Assembly: GCA_942493335.1 (NCBI GenBank)
Contig: OW818693.1
Location: forward strand, 2,418,001 to 2,482,000
DNA length: 64,000 nt
Origin: JAEWSN01 sp942493335
GTDB taxonomy: Bacteria > Bacillota > Clostridia > DSM-8532
Direction of reading: 5' to 3'
Below are positions 52,941 to 62,356 of this stretch, one piece after another (position 1 is the stretch's first letter; the number at the start of each line of letters is the position of its first letter). Made by a program: the position numbers and the translations under genes. The notes below the pieces were generated by a model. The model was not told the origin of the DNA and ran no database searches. It saw only the letters and a program-made list of their open reading frames with translations.

Positions 52941-53369
52941 TCATCCTTTATTATTTTCAAGGCACTTTGGACAAATGCCCTTGAAATACACATTCCGCTC
53001 CCGGATCCTGAACCCAGGCAGTTCTCCGGCGGAAAGCGGATCCATTTCCACCTTGAAGTCGAAGATGGCGCCGCAGTCCTCGCACTTGAAATGTCCATGC
53101 TCCCCGGTCACCACGTCATAACGCGTTTCATTGTCCTCGATGTGGACGATACGGGCCAGCCCCGCGTCCAGCAGCACCCGCAACGTATTGTAGACCGTCA
53201 TCTTCGACAGGGTGGTCATCTCTGGCAGCAAGGCTTTATGGATGCTTTCGGCTGTAGGGTGATCCTGGTTCGCCAGAAGATGCGCCAATACACGTACACG
53301 CTGGTGGGACGGATTCACTCCTCGTTCCCGCAGCAATCCGGTTGCCTGTTCGTATCCCCCGAGTCCCAT
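52941..53369 (-). CDS. perR: PerR/Fur-family peroxide-responsive repressor
   Basis: This 142-residue Fur-family repressor has a winged-helix N-terminal half (SHQRVRVLAHLLA, then TVYNTLRVLLDAGL recognition helix) and a C-terminal dimerisation half. HFKCEDC and CPKC give the CxxC pairs for structural zinc. Its position ahead of rubrerythrin and the Per box in its promoter support PerR rather than Fur or Zur, although the sensing residues cannot be proven by eye. ATG 53369 follows GGGAGGG; an upstream ATG lacks a site. Confidence 0.88.
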   Translation of the reverse strand: MGLGGYEQATGLLRERGVNPSHQRVRVLAHLLANQDHPTAESIHKALLPEMTTLSKMTVYNTLRVLLDAGLARIVHIEDNETRYDVVTGEHGHFKCEDCGAIFDFKVEMDPLSAGELPGFRIRERNVYFKGICPKCLENNKG

Positions 53370-53451
53370 GGAAGACCCTCCCGTATGCAGATCATTCAAA
53401 CAGGAATGCATGTCAGCGAGGTACGTTTCCCTGAGACCGGCAGAATAACTT

Positions 53452-53466
53452 TTATAATGATTACAA
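53452..53466. promoter_or_regulatory. Per box
   Basis: TTATAAT-G-ATTACAA is one base from the PerR consensus TTATAAT-N-ATTATAA. It lies just downstream of the -10 of the perR-rbr promoter, so the repressor should control its own operon. Confidence 0.8.
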
Positions 53467-53470
53467 AACA

Positions 53471-53499
53471 ATAATAATTATCATCTCGGAAAAAGTCAA
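53471..53499 (-). promoter_or_regulatory. perR-rbr promoter
   Basis: TTGACT (minus strand, 53494-53499) and TATTAT (53471-53476) are 17 bases apart. The Per box adjoins the -10 on its downstream side. Confidence 0.75.
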
Positions 53500-53549
53500 G
53501 GCCCGCCCAAGAATCTGCGATGGCATCATTATGGCCAGGAATTGCAGCA

Positions 53550-54941
53550 TCACTGCGGTTTTTCCGCCGCCTTGTGCATGATCCATTTGCTCGGACGCTG
53601 GAAGAACGCTTTCACCACATCCAACGGCGTGCCTTGCGTGTCCGCGTCGTAAATCTTCGGGAACAGGAACACGCTGGCGAGCAGACGCCCGATGATGGTG
53701 AGGACCAGCAGCAGGTCGAAAGGAATCATGGCACGGCCAAACAACCAGGGCAGCGGATGAATCTTCAGCCATCCCCCGAACCCTTCCATGATGGCGCCGC
53801 CCATCAGCTGGCCGGGCAGAATCCCGAACAGGGCGACGATGAAGGCGTAGCTGGCGAGGTAGGACGGCCGCTCCTCCTCGGGTGCGAGCCAGATGGACAG
53901 ATTCATCGTACCCATGTCATAGGCAGGCCAGAATACGCCGGAAATCATCTGTGCAAGGAAAATGGTGATGAAGTAGTTCTCCGGCGTCGAAAACATCCAG
54001 AAGAATGGCAAAACAATAATGACCGAAATGGCCACCGACATGACTGTCTTGGTCCCGAACCGGTCCATCAGCCGGCCGATACGCCCGACAAAGAGAATGA
54101 CGAACAGGCTCATGGTCGTCTGCGTCAGCAGGGTGATGGCCAGCATGTTCATATGCAGATGTTCCAGCATGAATGGCGTGAAGAACGAACCGGACAGATT
54201 GAGGCTGAACTGGAACAGGGTGGAGAACAGGATGAACTGCCTGTAGTTCTTGTCCTTCAGGGGTTGCAGGATGTGCATGTGCAGGGATTTCGTTCCGGTG
54301 GACGGCACCATGGCGGGATCCCGGATCCAGAAGAAGATGATGATGTCGATCGTCCCGAGAATGGCCACCACAAAGAACAGAATGGCGTATCCCTTCGGCC
54401 CCGGCACCCTATCCAGAAAAAGGCCGGAGAGCGGCGCGACGATCAGACTGGTAATGGTGCTGATAAGGGTTCGCTTGGAAAAATACCGGCCCCGGATTTC
54501 ATTCGGCACGAGGCCCCCGACCCAGGAACTGTAGATGATGGTCATGAACGCCTGCGCGCCCGAGTTGATGGCAATCAGGAGCAGCACGAGCAGAATGCGC
54601 GTCCCCTTGAATTGTTCGGGAAGAAGAAGTGGGACGAGTGCGGTCGGTATGAGAATCAGACGCTGGATGAAGCCAGCCGTGATGAACAGGCCCTTCCGCT
54701 TTCCCACCTTCTGCAGCACCACGGACGCCACGAGCTGCAGAAGACCGCTGAATACGGGCATGGCCATGATGACGGCGAAAACAAAATCACCCGCGCCGAG
54801 GGAACGGATGAACGCGTTCAGTGACGGGCCGTTGTACACGGTCATGTACGCCATCCCGAACGTGACTGCCAGAATGATGAGGTTCAGATCACGGTGCAGT
54901 TCTTCCTGCAGGTTGTGCGGATTCTTTGCTGCCTTCGCCAT
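53550..54941 (-). CDS. Major facilitator superfamily transporter
   Basis: This 463-residue membrane protein has about 12 TM helices in two halves with a central charged loop (about residue 215-235). An MFS-like loop motif (GRIGRLMDRFGTKTVM) occurs between helices in the second half. The substrate cannot be inferred; the general look is of the drug/sugar exporter type without a clear subfamily. AAGGAG precedes the ATG. It stands alone between the perR promoter and the ABC importer operon, which reads away from it. Confidence 0.85.
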   Translation of the reverse strand: MAKAAKNPHNLQEELHRDLNLIILAVTFGMAYMTVYNGPSLNAFIRSLGAGDFVFAVIMAMPVFSGLLQLVASVVLQKVGKRKGLFITAGFIQRLILIPTALVPLLLPEQFKGTRILLVLLLIAINSGAQAFMTIIYSSWVGGLVPNEIRGRYFSKRTLISTITSLIVAPLSGLFLDRVPGPKGYAILFFVVAILGTIDIIIFFWIRDPAMVPSTGTKSLHMHILQPLKDKNYRQFILFSTLFQFSLNLSGSFFTPFMLEHLHMNMLAITLLTQTTMSLFVILFVGRIGRLMDRFGTKTVMSVAISVIIVLPFFWMFSTPENYFITIFLAQMISGVFWPAYDMGTMNLSIWLAPEEERPSYLASYAFIVALFGILPGQLMGGAIMEGFGGWLKIHPLPWLFGRAMIPFDLLLVLTIIGRLLASVFLFPKIYDADTQGTPLDVVKAFFQRPSKWIMHKAAEKPQ

Positions 54942-55129
54942 AGGTGCTCCTTGTTCCAGCAGTTCGACAATACCGTCGATATGTTACCCTTTGCCGGATG
55001 AATGAAACAAACAGGGGAGCCGCTATCATGCTGCTCCACCCCCGTTCCACGTGTCGAGTGGAATGCATATCCCATTAAAACACATCCGGAGCGACGGGTA
55101 AACATCCGATTGAACACGTTTTCGCGCAA

Positions 55130-55158
55130 TTGCCCACCCCATGCCGAACTGATATGAT
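55130..55158 (+). promoter_or_regulatory. Promoter of the ABC importer operon
   Basis: TTGCCC (55130-55135) and TATGAT (55153-55158) are 17 bases apart, about 27 bases upstream of the first start codon. Confidence 0.6.
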
Positions 55159-55184
55159 GAACCCATATTGCGAAGAGGCGGTGG

Positions 55185-56324
55185 ATGAGGATGATCAAAA
55201 TCGGCATCACGGCAAAAAGGCGACTCGATGCATGGACGAAGGCTGGGTTCGGGATTCGAACCAAGAGACGGAACCGCAGGATGACTCGCTCCCGCATCGC
55301 CATTCCCCATACGCTCCCTTTTTTCCCACTCATCTCCCTACTCCTGCTGTTGACGTTGCTTTCAGGCTGTGGCGCTCCGAAATCCGTTGTCGTCTATACG
55401 GCAGTCGACCAGGTCTACTCCGAACCGCTTTTCCGGCAATTCACGCAGGAGACGGGCATCACCGTCCTTCCCGTATATGATGTGGAGGCCGCGAAGACCA
55501 CGGGCCTCATCAACCGCCTGATGGCAGAAAAGGCCCGGCCGCAGGCCGATGTATTCTGGAGCAATGAATTCATTCAGACGATCCTGCTCCAAAAAAATGA
55601 CATTCTATCCCCCTATCTGTCCGCTTCCGCGAAGGACATCCCCGCTGCCTTCAAGGAAGAAAAGGGGTATTGGACAGGCTTCGGAGGACGCGCCCGTGTA
55701 TTGATCGTCAATACAGACCTGGTCGCGAAATCCCAATATCCCGCCTCGTTGCTGGGACTGCTTGATTCCGGCATCGCACCGGACCAGATCGGCATCGCCA
55801 TGCCGATGTTCGGGACCACCGCAACCCATACGGCCGCCCTCTACGCGCAGCTCGGCCGGGACAAGGCGCTTGCCTGGCACCGCACCCTTCAGGAAAAAGG
55901 CGTGCAGGTTGTGGACGGCAACTCCGTCGTGCGCGATCTGGTCGTTTCCGGCGCACTGGCCATGGGCCTGACCGATACGGACGATGCGTATGGAGCTGTG
56001 AATGAGGGGGCACCCGTCGATGTCGTCTATCTCGATCAAGGGGCGGGTGACATGGGCACTCTTGTCAATCCCAATACAGCAGCCCTCATCGCCGGCGCAC
56101 CGCACCCCGCCCGCGCGAAACAGTTCATCGACTGGCTGCTGAAGCCTTCCACCGAAGCGGCGCTGCTTGCCTCGGGATTCATTGATCTTCCCTGCCGCGA
56201 CGTCGGGGTGAAAAGCAAAAACATTGGAAACAGGGCAGTAAAGGGCATGTCCGTCAACCTTGCGGACATTTATGCGAACCTTGGGATTTCCAAAACCGAT
56301 ATGACGGAATTGTTCATCAAATAG
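55185..56324 (+). CDS. ABC importer substrate-binding lipoprotein (iron/thiamine/phosphonate type)
   Basis: This 379-residue binding lipoprotein belongs to the type 2 binding proteins that include iron(III), thiamine and 2-aminoethylphosphonate importers. The lipobox LLSGC is preceded by a hydrophobic stretch. VVVYTAVDQVYSEPLFRQF and DVFWSNEF match the fold, with GLTDTDDAYGA later. The N-terminal region before the lipobox is unusually long (about 60 residues) from ATG 55185, which has AGAGG before it; a start at 55281 (MTRSRIAIPH) would give a normal signal but has no good site. It is first in a three-gene operon. The substrate is not determinable. Confidence 0.85.
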   Translation: MRMIKIGITAKRRLDAWTKAGFGIRTKRRNRRMTRSRIAIPHTLPFFPLISLLLLLTLLSGCGAPKSVVVYTAVDQVYSEPLFRQFTQETGITVLPVYDVEAAKTTGLINRLMAEKARPQADVFWSNEFIQTILLQKNDILSPYLSASAKDIPAAFKEEKGYWTGFGGRARVLIVNTDLVAKSQYPASLLGLLDSGIAPDQIGIAMPMFGTTATHTAALYAQLGRDKALAWHRTLQEKGVQVVDGNSVVRDLVVSGALAMGLTDTDDAYGAVNEGAPVDVVYLDQGAGDMGTLVNPNTAALIAGAPHPARAKQFIDWLLKPSTEAALLASGFIDLPCRDVGVKSKNIGNRAVKGMSVNLADIYANLGISKTDMTELFIK

Positions 56325-56341
56325 CGCAAGGAGCGAAACGG

Positions 56342-57961
56342 ATGGCCGAAAAGAACCTCCGGAGCCTGAAACTGCAAATCCGGTTTCCCTCCGGCATTCT
56401 CCTTCTATACGGACTGCTCGCGGGACTGCCCCTGCTTCTTCTCATCACTTCGGCCTTCGCTTCCATCCTGGCAGGCGGGAATGACTGGATTCCCCTTGTT
56501 TTCCCCACGGGGCGCCGTCTGTCCCTGCTTCTCCGGACGATCTGCTTCGCACTGGCAGTGGCCGTCCCCGGTGCCGCGTTGGGCCTTCTGGGCGCCGGCA
56601 CCTTGCGGTTCACCCGCTCCCGCATGCTTCGCGGAATGGTCGCCTTTCTGATTCCTTCCGCCGCCATCCCCCCCCACATCCATGCCATGGCCTGGAGCGC
56701 GCTGATCCTGCGGATAAATGGAGTTCTTCGAATCGCAGGCCTGCCGGTGCTTCCGGATCAGGGATTCCTCGTCGGCGCCTGGGTCCAGATGCTCGCCCTG
56801 CTCCCATTTTCCCTCGGCATCCTGTTTCTCGCGTTGGCAGGGATTCCGAATGAACTGCTGGAGGCTTCCCGCGTTTCCGGACCGGACAAACGGACGATGC
56901 GGCGTATTCTTCTGCCGCTTGCGCTTCCCGGACTTTCCGCCGCCTTTTCCTTTCTTTTTCTGGTCAGTCTGCTGGACTACAGCGTTCCTTCCCTGTTCCA
57001 GCTCAACCTCTATGCATTGGGGGTCTTCTCGGAATACAGCATTGCCTACGACGCCTCCCATGCTTTTCTGATGTCGCTGCCGCTCCTGCTTGTCTCGCTT
57101 CCCGCCGTCTGGCTGCTGCAGCATGCATTGCGCGGACTCCCGCTGATTCCGCCCGGGAATGGAAACAGCGCTCGCTGGCCGATCCGGCTGCCAGTTTGGA
57201 TGAAGGTGCTATGCGGATTCGCCATTCTCGTTTTTCTGCTGCAATTGCTGGTCCCTCTGACTGTTCTGGCCATCCAGTCCCTGCCTGCTTTCACCTCTCT
57301 GGCATGGCTGACCGGCTCCTTGCCGGATCTGGGCATTTCCGCCCTGATCGGGCTCGGGACGGCCTTGTTCACCCTCCCGTTTGCCCATGCCGCAGCGTCA
57401 GCCATCCATGGCCGGAGACGTGAGCGACATGTCTGGTGGTGGCTCGTGCTGCTGCCGATGGCAATCCCTGCACCGCTCATCGGAATCGCCCTTGCCCATG
57501 CCTGGAATGACGGCACCCTTTCTTGGACAGGGCTCTACAACACCTTATTCATGCCGATTCTAGCCTGTACGCTTCGCTTTCTTCCCTTCTCGGTCTTCCT
57601 CCTGCTGGCCAAACTGAAACAAATGGACAGGAGTCTTTTTGATGCGGCGGCCATTCTACAGAAGAACAGTCTGCAGACTCTCTTCCGCATCCACCTGCCT
57701 TTGCTGTCCGGCGCCTATCTTGGCGCTGGTCTGCTGGCGGCTGTTCTGGCTGTCGGAGAACTCGGCGCAACGATCCTGCTCGTTCCCCCGGGCGCAGGCA
57801 CACTGACGCTGAAAATCTATAATTACCTTCATTATGGCGCGTCAGAGGAAGTCTCGGGGTTATGCCTCCTGCTCTATCTCCTCGCACTTGCCATCGGATT
57901 CATCCTGCGGAAAACAACGGCTGCGGAATCAGTCATATCCCGGAAACGGAGGCCATCATGA
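56342..57961 (+). CDS. ABC importer permease, fused two-domain type
   Basis: This 539-residue membrane protein has about 12 TM helices, in two binding-protein-dependent permease domains; the EAA-type loops are visible as ELLEASRVSGPDKR in the first half and SLFDAAAILQKNS in the second half. This layout is that of the FbpB/AfuB-like permeases, single proteins working with one ATPase. The gene begins 17 bases after the binding protein with AAGGAG. Its stop overlaps the start of the ATPase gene as ATGA, so the three are coupled. Confidence 0.9.
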   Translation: MAEKNLRSLKLQIRFPSGILLLYGLLAGLPLLLLITSAFASILAGGNDWIPLVFPTGRRLSLLLRTICFALAVAVPGAALGLLGAGTLRFTRSRMLRGMVAFLIPSAAIPPHIHAMAWSALILRINGVLRIAGLPVLPDQGFLVGAWVQMLALLPFSLGILFLALAGIPNELLEASRVSGPDKRTMRRILLPLALPGLSAAFSFLFLVSLLDYSVPSLFQLNLYALGVFSEYSIAYDASHAFLMSLPLLLVSLPAVWLLQHALRGLPLIPPGNGNSARWPIRLPVWMKVLCGFAILVFLLQLLVPLTVLAIQSLPAFTSLAWLTGSLPDLGISALIGLGTALFTLPFAHAAASAIHGRRRERHVWWWLVLLPMAIPAPLIGIALAHAWNDGTLSWTGLYNTLFMPILACTLRFLPFSVFLLLAKLKQMDRSLFDAAAILQKNSLQTLFRIHLPLLSGAYLGAGLLAAVLAVGELGATILLVPPGAGTLTLKIYNYLHYGASEEVSGLCLLLYLLALAIGFILRKTTAAESVISRKRRPS

Positions 57962-58701
57962 CGAAAAGAGATCAAAAGGAGCCGTCCACAGACTTTCCCG
58001 CTGACGGACCAACCTCCGTTTCCGGCGGAGGAACAGCCGAGTCCGCATCGGCCCTGTTGCTTCGGAATCTCGTCCGACGCCATGGCAATCAGGTCGTCCT
58101 CGACGGACTCAATCTTGAAGTGCCTGCTGGTGCCCATCTCTGCATCCGCGGACCTTCCGGGTGCGGCAAAACAACCCTGCTTCGGGCCATCGCCGGCCTG
58201 GATGTTCCGGATGACGGGGTTGTGTCCATTCAGGGGCGGGTCGTTTCCGGGATCGGCATCTGGGTTCCACCTCACATGCGGGAACTCGGATTCGTTTTCC
58301 AGACGCCTGCGCTCTGGCCCCACATGACCGTTGCACAGAATATCCGGTTTGGGCTTCAAGCCTTGAAAATGCGGGAGGCGAACGAGCGGGTGGAACAGCT
58401 ACTCGTCCGCTTTGCCCTGCAGGATCTGCGGGACCGGCATCCGGATGAGATATCGGGCGGCGAGGCGCGCCGGGTTTCGATCGCACGATCCATGGCTCCG
58501 CGGCCCGCTTTGTTGCTTCTCGATGAACCCATGACGCATCTGGACGATGCACTGAAGGACCGGGCGCTGGATTTTCTGCTTGAAGAGGCGGCCGAAACAG
58601 GAACCTCGCTGCTGCTTGTCACGCATGACGCGGACGAGGCAAGGCGGATTTCATCCTGCAGCCTGATGTTCCGGGAAGGGGAATGGGCATTGGAAAAATG
58701 A
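57958..58701 (+). CDS. ABC importer ATP-binding protein
   Basis: This 247-residue ATPase of the importer has an N-terminal unstructured stretch of about 30 residues, then Walker A GPSGCGKTT (about 64), Q-loop VFQTPALWP, signature ISGGEARR, Walker B LLLLDEP, and the H-loop THD. It lacks the C-terminal TOBE domain of many Fe3+/polyamine importers, so it is of the short type. Its ATG overlaps the permease stop. It ends the operon; no clear terminator was seen before the convergent gene. Confidence 0.93.
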   Translation: MTKRDQKEPSTDFPADGPTSVSGGGTAESASALLLRNLVRRHGNQVVLDGLNLEVPAGAHLCIRGPSGCGKTTLLRAIAGLDVPDDGVVSIQGRVVSGIGIWVPPHMRELGFVFQTPALWPHMTVAQNIRFGLQALKMREANERVEQLLVRFALQDLRDRHPDEISGGEARRVSIARSMAPRPALLLLDEPMTHLDDALKDRALDFLLEEAAETGTSLLLVTHDADEARRISSCSLMFREGEWALEK

Positions 58702-58762
58702 TTCGTTTCCCGACCTGTATGGTCAGATCTCCGTCTACCCCGTTATTCTGCCTGTCACTCGT

Positions 58763-59581
58763 CTACCCGACCTTTTCCGTCAGACCCTCATCCACAAGAT
58801 CCAGCAGCCATTCCCGTTCCCCCGGGATCCCTTCCTGAATCCGCGCCGCCGCCACCGGCACCATGAACTGCTCGATCTCATCAAACCGCATGGGCGATAG
58901 CTTGAGATACTCCTTCAAATAGGCATCCAGCATGGAACGCTTCAGATCGGTCGCCATGACCGCCAGCAAAGCGGGAATCTCCGGTGGAATGTAGGGCGAG
59001 CGAAGCATCAACACGGAACGGGCCACATCCGCTGCCGCATTCCCTGAGCAGGCATTTGTCCAGTCGATGGGGACAGCCCTGCGGCCTTCCATGAGGATAT
59101 TGTCCGCATGGAAATCGCCGTGGCAGACCGTGATCCCCAGGGGAAGCCCGTCTAGATGGGCCATGACCCTGTCAACACGATCACCCAGTACATCGGCGGA
59201 TTTACGGATGCCCCAGATCAATCTGTCCCGTTGTGTCGGCAAGTCGGTGGATTCATGGGCATGCACACTGAAGTGAAGCCGGGCGAGATCCCGTCCGAAC
59301 CGGGCGATCTGCAAGGGTCTTCTGACCAGCATCGTCTGCATGGAAACGCCCGGAATCCTTTCGTAAAGCAAACCTTGACGACCTTCAAACTCCAGCTCGC
59401 CATAGAGTGCCGGCGAAGGGACCCCGGCTGCATGAACCGCTTTGCCGACCTTTGCTTCATATCTGACGCCATCCTGCGACGCACCCTCGCGGAAAAGCTT
59501 CACCACGCGGCCATCCCCGGCTTCAAACACTTCCGCTGTCATTCCCTGCCCGATTTTCTTCCCAAGGGTCATGGCCGTCAT
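58763..59581 (-). CDS. Aminoglycoside phosphotransferase-like kinase
   Basis: This 272-residue protein has the protein-kinase-like fold of the APH family. The N-lobe has LGKKIGQGMTAEVF and VVKLF, and the catalytic loop is CHGDFHADNILM, followed by PIDWTNA for the metal-binding Asp. Such proteins phosphorylate small alcohols or antibiotics; the real substrate cannot be named, and most chromosomal members are not resistance genes. The start has GGGAGGA and MTAM follows; an upstream ATG (59632) lacks a site. It is single-gene. Confidence 0.85.
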   Translation of the reverse strand: MTAMTLGKKIGQGMTAEVFEAGDGRVVKLFREGASQDGVRYEAKVGKAVHAAGVPSPALYGELEFEGRQGLLYERIPGVSMQTMLVRRPLQIARFGRDLARLHFSVHAHESTDLPTQRDRLIWGIRKSADVLGDRVDRVMAHLDGLPLGITVCHGDFHADNILMEGRRAVPIDWTNACSGNAAADVARSVLMLRSPYIPPEIPALLAVMATDLKRSMLDAYLKEYLKLSPMRFDEIEQFMVPVAAARIQEGIPGEREWLLDLVDEGLTEKVG

Positions 59582-59685
59582 TCCGCTTCCTCCCGGTCTT
59601 TCAGTCTGAACATCCTTCACATCCCAACCCACGCATGCCTTTGGTATTCATACGAGAATCAAACATTACGATCCATGCAGCCCAA

Positions 59686-59991
59686 TCACTTCAGTCCGCG
59701 CATCTGTTTCCAGTCGATACACCCGTTCTCGCGAAACGGAATGCCCTCTTCTTCCAAACGCGCCCGCTGCACGCCGGGACCGAAGACCCCGGGCGGAGAC
59801 ATCTCCCCTTTCGCATTGACCACGCGATGGCAGGGCAGATGAAGAAATTCAGGCGCCTGCGACATCGCCTTTCCAACCTGCCTGGACCGGTTCGGCTCTC
59901 CGAGCAAAAGGGCGATCTGCCCATATGTCAGCACTTTTCCGGCGGAAATGCCGGAGACGAGATCGTATACTTTCTCTTCAAAGGTTTTCAT
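59686..59991 (-). CDS. MGMT family protein (short alkyltransferase-like)
   Basis: This 101-residue protein resembles the C-terminal DNA-binding domain of O6-methylguanine-DNA methyltransferase. The active site LPCHRVV with Cys is retained, and the helix-turn-helix RSRQVGKAM is present. It lacks the N-terminal domain of Ada/Ogt, as in the short alkyltransferase-like proteins, which usually lose the Cys; here the Cys is present, so it may still transfer alkyl groups. GGGGTG precedes the ATG. It is single-gene. Confidence 0.88.
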   Translation of the reverse strand: MKTFEEKVYDLVSGISAGKVLTYGQIALLLGEPNRSRQVGKAMSQAPEFLHLPCHRVVNAKGEMSPPGVFGPGVQRARLEEEGIPFRENGCIDWKQMRGLK

Positions 59992-60149
59992 TCACCGCGT
60001 CACCCCATTCCGGACTTCCATCGCATATTGATCCATCCCATTTTTTGATATACCTCTTTTATGCGCGTTCAGTCTGCTCCCGGGGAAGGTCCGCCGGTCT
60101 TTTTTCATCAACCGGAATACCCATCATGCCCATGTTACGCATACCCGCG

Positions 60150-61037
60150 TCACGTATACCGATGCCTGCGTTTGTATGCGATCGGCGTTTCCCCCATGGC
60201 CTTGTGGAAAACATAGCTGAAATAGGCCGGGTTTTCATAGCCGCAGGCCACAGCCACACGGTTGACGGGCCAGTCGTTCTGTATCAGGCATTCACGAGCC
60301 TTTTCCAGCCGCAGCCGGGTGATATGGGCGTTCAAGGTTTCATGCATCACAGCGGAGAAGACCTTGTGGAAGTGCGCCGGACTCATCCCTGTCAAGCCTG
60401 CCAAATCATTCAGGCAGAGCGATTCCGACAGGTGTTCCCGGACGTGCCCCACCACGCCCCGCACCGCTTCCAGATGAGCCGGCCGGATGCCGGCGTCCGC
60501 GTGCAAGGGCGTTTTCACTTCCTGGTAGATGCGGTTCAGCAGATGCAGCATGCACCCCCTGATCTGCAGCAGGGCCCCTTCCTCCTGCGACAGATGCAGC
60601 TTCAGAATGGATTCAAAGAGCGCACGGATGCCCTCCCCCTGCGGATGAAAGATGGAAGGAATGGCGTCAAGGACAGGATTTCGATAGAATGGCTGAAAGG
60701 GCTGCTCCACACTGAAATCGTAAGAAACGGGATCCTTGCCCGTATCCCCGAGCAGGTCGAAACAAATCAGAATGCAATTGTAGGGCATGATGCCGCAGAC
60801 AAGCTCTCCCGGTCTGCGGAAGCAGACATCCCCTTTCGCAAGCGGATAGTCGGTCCCGTCGATGTGCATGGCTCCTGTACTGTACAGAAAGTATTCCAGC
60901 TCGTAATCGTAGACATGCCGCATCTCCAGCCGGCGTCCCTGCGGATGCGAGGTTCCGCTGTTGAAAAGCGTGCTTCGAAGAACGACAGGAGAGATACGGC
61001 CGGTTTCCACAGCCATTTCGCGAACATCAGGATGCAT
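60150..61037 (-). CDS. AraC-family transcriptional regulator
   Basis: This 295-residue regulator has an N-terminal cupin-type sensor domain (about 20-150; HVYDYELEYFLYSTG) and a C-terminal AraC/XylS double helix-turn-helix (about 195-292; LSESLCLNDLAGLTGMSPAHFHKVF, then VAVACGYENPAYFSYVFHKAMG and TPIAYKRR). AGGAGG precedes ATG 61037; an ATG 14 codons upstream is less likely. It is divergent from the URO-D-like gene and probably controls it; the ligand is probably a sugar or a small aromatic. Confidence 0.92.
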   Translation of the reverse strand: MHPDVREMAVETGRISPVVLRSTLFNSGTSHPQGRRLEMRHVYDYELEYFLYSTGAMHIDGTDYPLAKGDVCFRRPGELVCGIMPYNCILICFDLLGDTGKDPVSYDFSVEQPFQPFYRNPVLDAIPSIFHPQGEGIRALFESILKLHLSQEEGALLQIRGCMLHLLNRIYQEVKTPLHADAGIRPAHLEAVRGVVGHVREHLSESLCLNDLAGLTGMSPAHFHKVFSAVMHETLNAHITRLRLEKARECLIQNDWPVNRVAVACGYENPAYFSYVFHKAMGETPIAYKRRHRYT

Positions 61038-61170
61038 CTCATGATCCTCCTTCCCCATCCTATCACGCCGCCGATCCATTCCGTCAGCTTTTCCTCCCGT
61101 TTTTCTCCATTAGGACAAGATTTCGATAGGTTGGACAGGATATTTCATTTCAACAGGCCATTCCTTTTGC

Positions 61171-61176
61171 TATGAT
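61171..61176 (+). promoter_or_regulatory. Possible promoter of the URO-D-like gene
   Basis: TGC-TATGAT forms an extended -10 in the AraC/URO-D divergent region. No -35 hexamer is clear, as expected for a promoter that needs the AraC-type activator. Confidence 0.4.
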
Positions 61177-61305
61177 CAAAGGGCCGAAGCCAGATCGACA
61201 AGTCAGAATGCAGTCTGCTGAAGGTCTTTTTCTGTCCCAATTATTTCACAGGAACACATGACGCATACGGAACAACTTACGGATGCAGACACGGAGGATG
61301 CCATC

Positions 61306-62346
61306 ATGCTCATTCGGGAACCGCTCACCAGACAGGAAGTCATCGACGTCATCGAACGGAAGGGCTGCGGAAAGATCCCGCTTGTATTCCACAAATGGTG
61401 GGGCGTGGGCCTGCAGGAGAAATACGGGCAGGCGCTCGATGAGGTGGCATCCCGCATTCCGGACGACATCTTCGCGGTTTTCTATACGGATCCCGGTGAA
61501 ACAACGAGTCCGCTGCCGAATCCGAATTATCGCTGGGGTTACCTGGACGACTACAGTTCATTCGCGACCCACAGCATCAGCTCCGCCGTGGACCTTCTGC
61601 CGGATTGGGCGGATCTGGACAAATTCATCGCGGATTTCCCCGATCCGGACGAGCCGGGGAATTTCGACGTTGTGGTCGATGCCCTTGCTCATGCCGACGG
61701 GCGCTACAAGCTTGGTTGTTTTTGGCGTGTGTTCCATGAATGGTTCTGGACCATCCGCGGCATGGAAAACCTGATGACCGACTATTACGATGATATGGAC
61801 GAGTTGAAGATTCTGGGCCAGCGCCGCCTTGTATATCTCAAGCGGATCGTGGATCGGTTTGCCGAACTCGGATTCGACGGCATCTTCACCTCCGACGACC
61901 TTGGACACCAGACAGGGCCCATGATGTCTCCGTCCATTTTCGAGGAGCTGTATCTTCCGCTGTATAAGGAATTCATCGGGTATGTGCATGGAAAAGGCAT
62001 GCATGTGTTCCTGCACTCCTGCGGCGACAATACCAAACTGATGGACATGCTCATCGAAGCCGGGTTGGATGTGTTCCATCCCATCCAAAAAGGCTGCATG
62101 GATGAACACGCTACTGCAGCACAATTTGGCAGGAAAATCAGTTTTCTGGCCGGCGCAGACGTACAGCACCTGCTGCCGGAGGGAACGGTGGACGAAGTGC
62201 GGACCGGCATGCAGGCGCTCATCCGGAATCTCTGGAAACCGGAAGGCGGGCTGCTGCTGGCTGCCGGGAACGGCATCATGCCCGACACCCCGCTGGAGAA
62301 CATTGCGGTGATGCTGGAAGTGATGGCGCTCGGCGTGACAGGCTGA
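61306..62346 (+). CDS. Uroporphyrinogen decarboxylase family protein (methyltransferase-like)
   Basis: This 346-residue protein is of the URO-D/MtaA type. The zinc-binding motif HSCGDN and a later Cys are visible (KGCMD), together with IFTSDDLGHQTGPMMSP and HPIQKG; this fits corrinoid-linked methyltransferases rather than haem-pathway HemE. No other haem gene is near. The ATG at 61306 follows GGAGG; the upstream ATG at 61258 is less likely. It is divergent from the AraC regulator, and both may serve a sugar or methylated-compound pathway. It may be cobalamin-dependent, but the partner proteins are not in this window. Confidence 0.82.
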   Translation: MLIREPLTRQEVIDVIERKGCGKIPLVFHKWWGVGLQEKYGQALDEVASRIPDDIFAVFYTDPGETTSPLPNPNYRWGYLDDYSSFATHSISSAVDLLPDWADLDKFIADFPDPDEPGNFDVVVDALAHADGRYKLGCFWRVFHEWFWTIRGMENLMTDYYDDMDELKILGQRRLVYLKRIVDRFAELGFDGIFTSDDLGHQTGPMMSPSIFEELYLPLYKEFIGYVHGKGMHVFLHSCGDNTKLMDMLIEAGLDVFHPIQKGCMDEHATAAQFGRKISFLAGADVQHLLPEGTVDEVRTGMQALIRNLWKPEGGLLLAAGNGIMPDTPLENIAVMLEVMALGVTG

Positions 62347-62356
62347 GCCGACGTGT

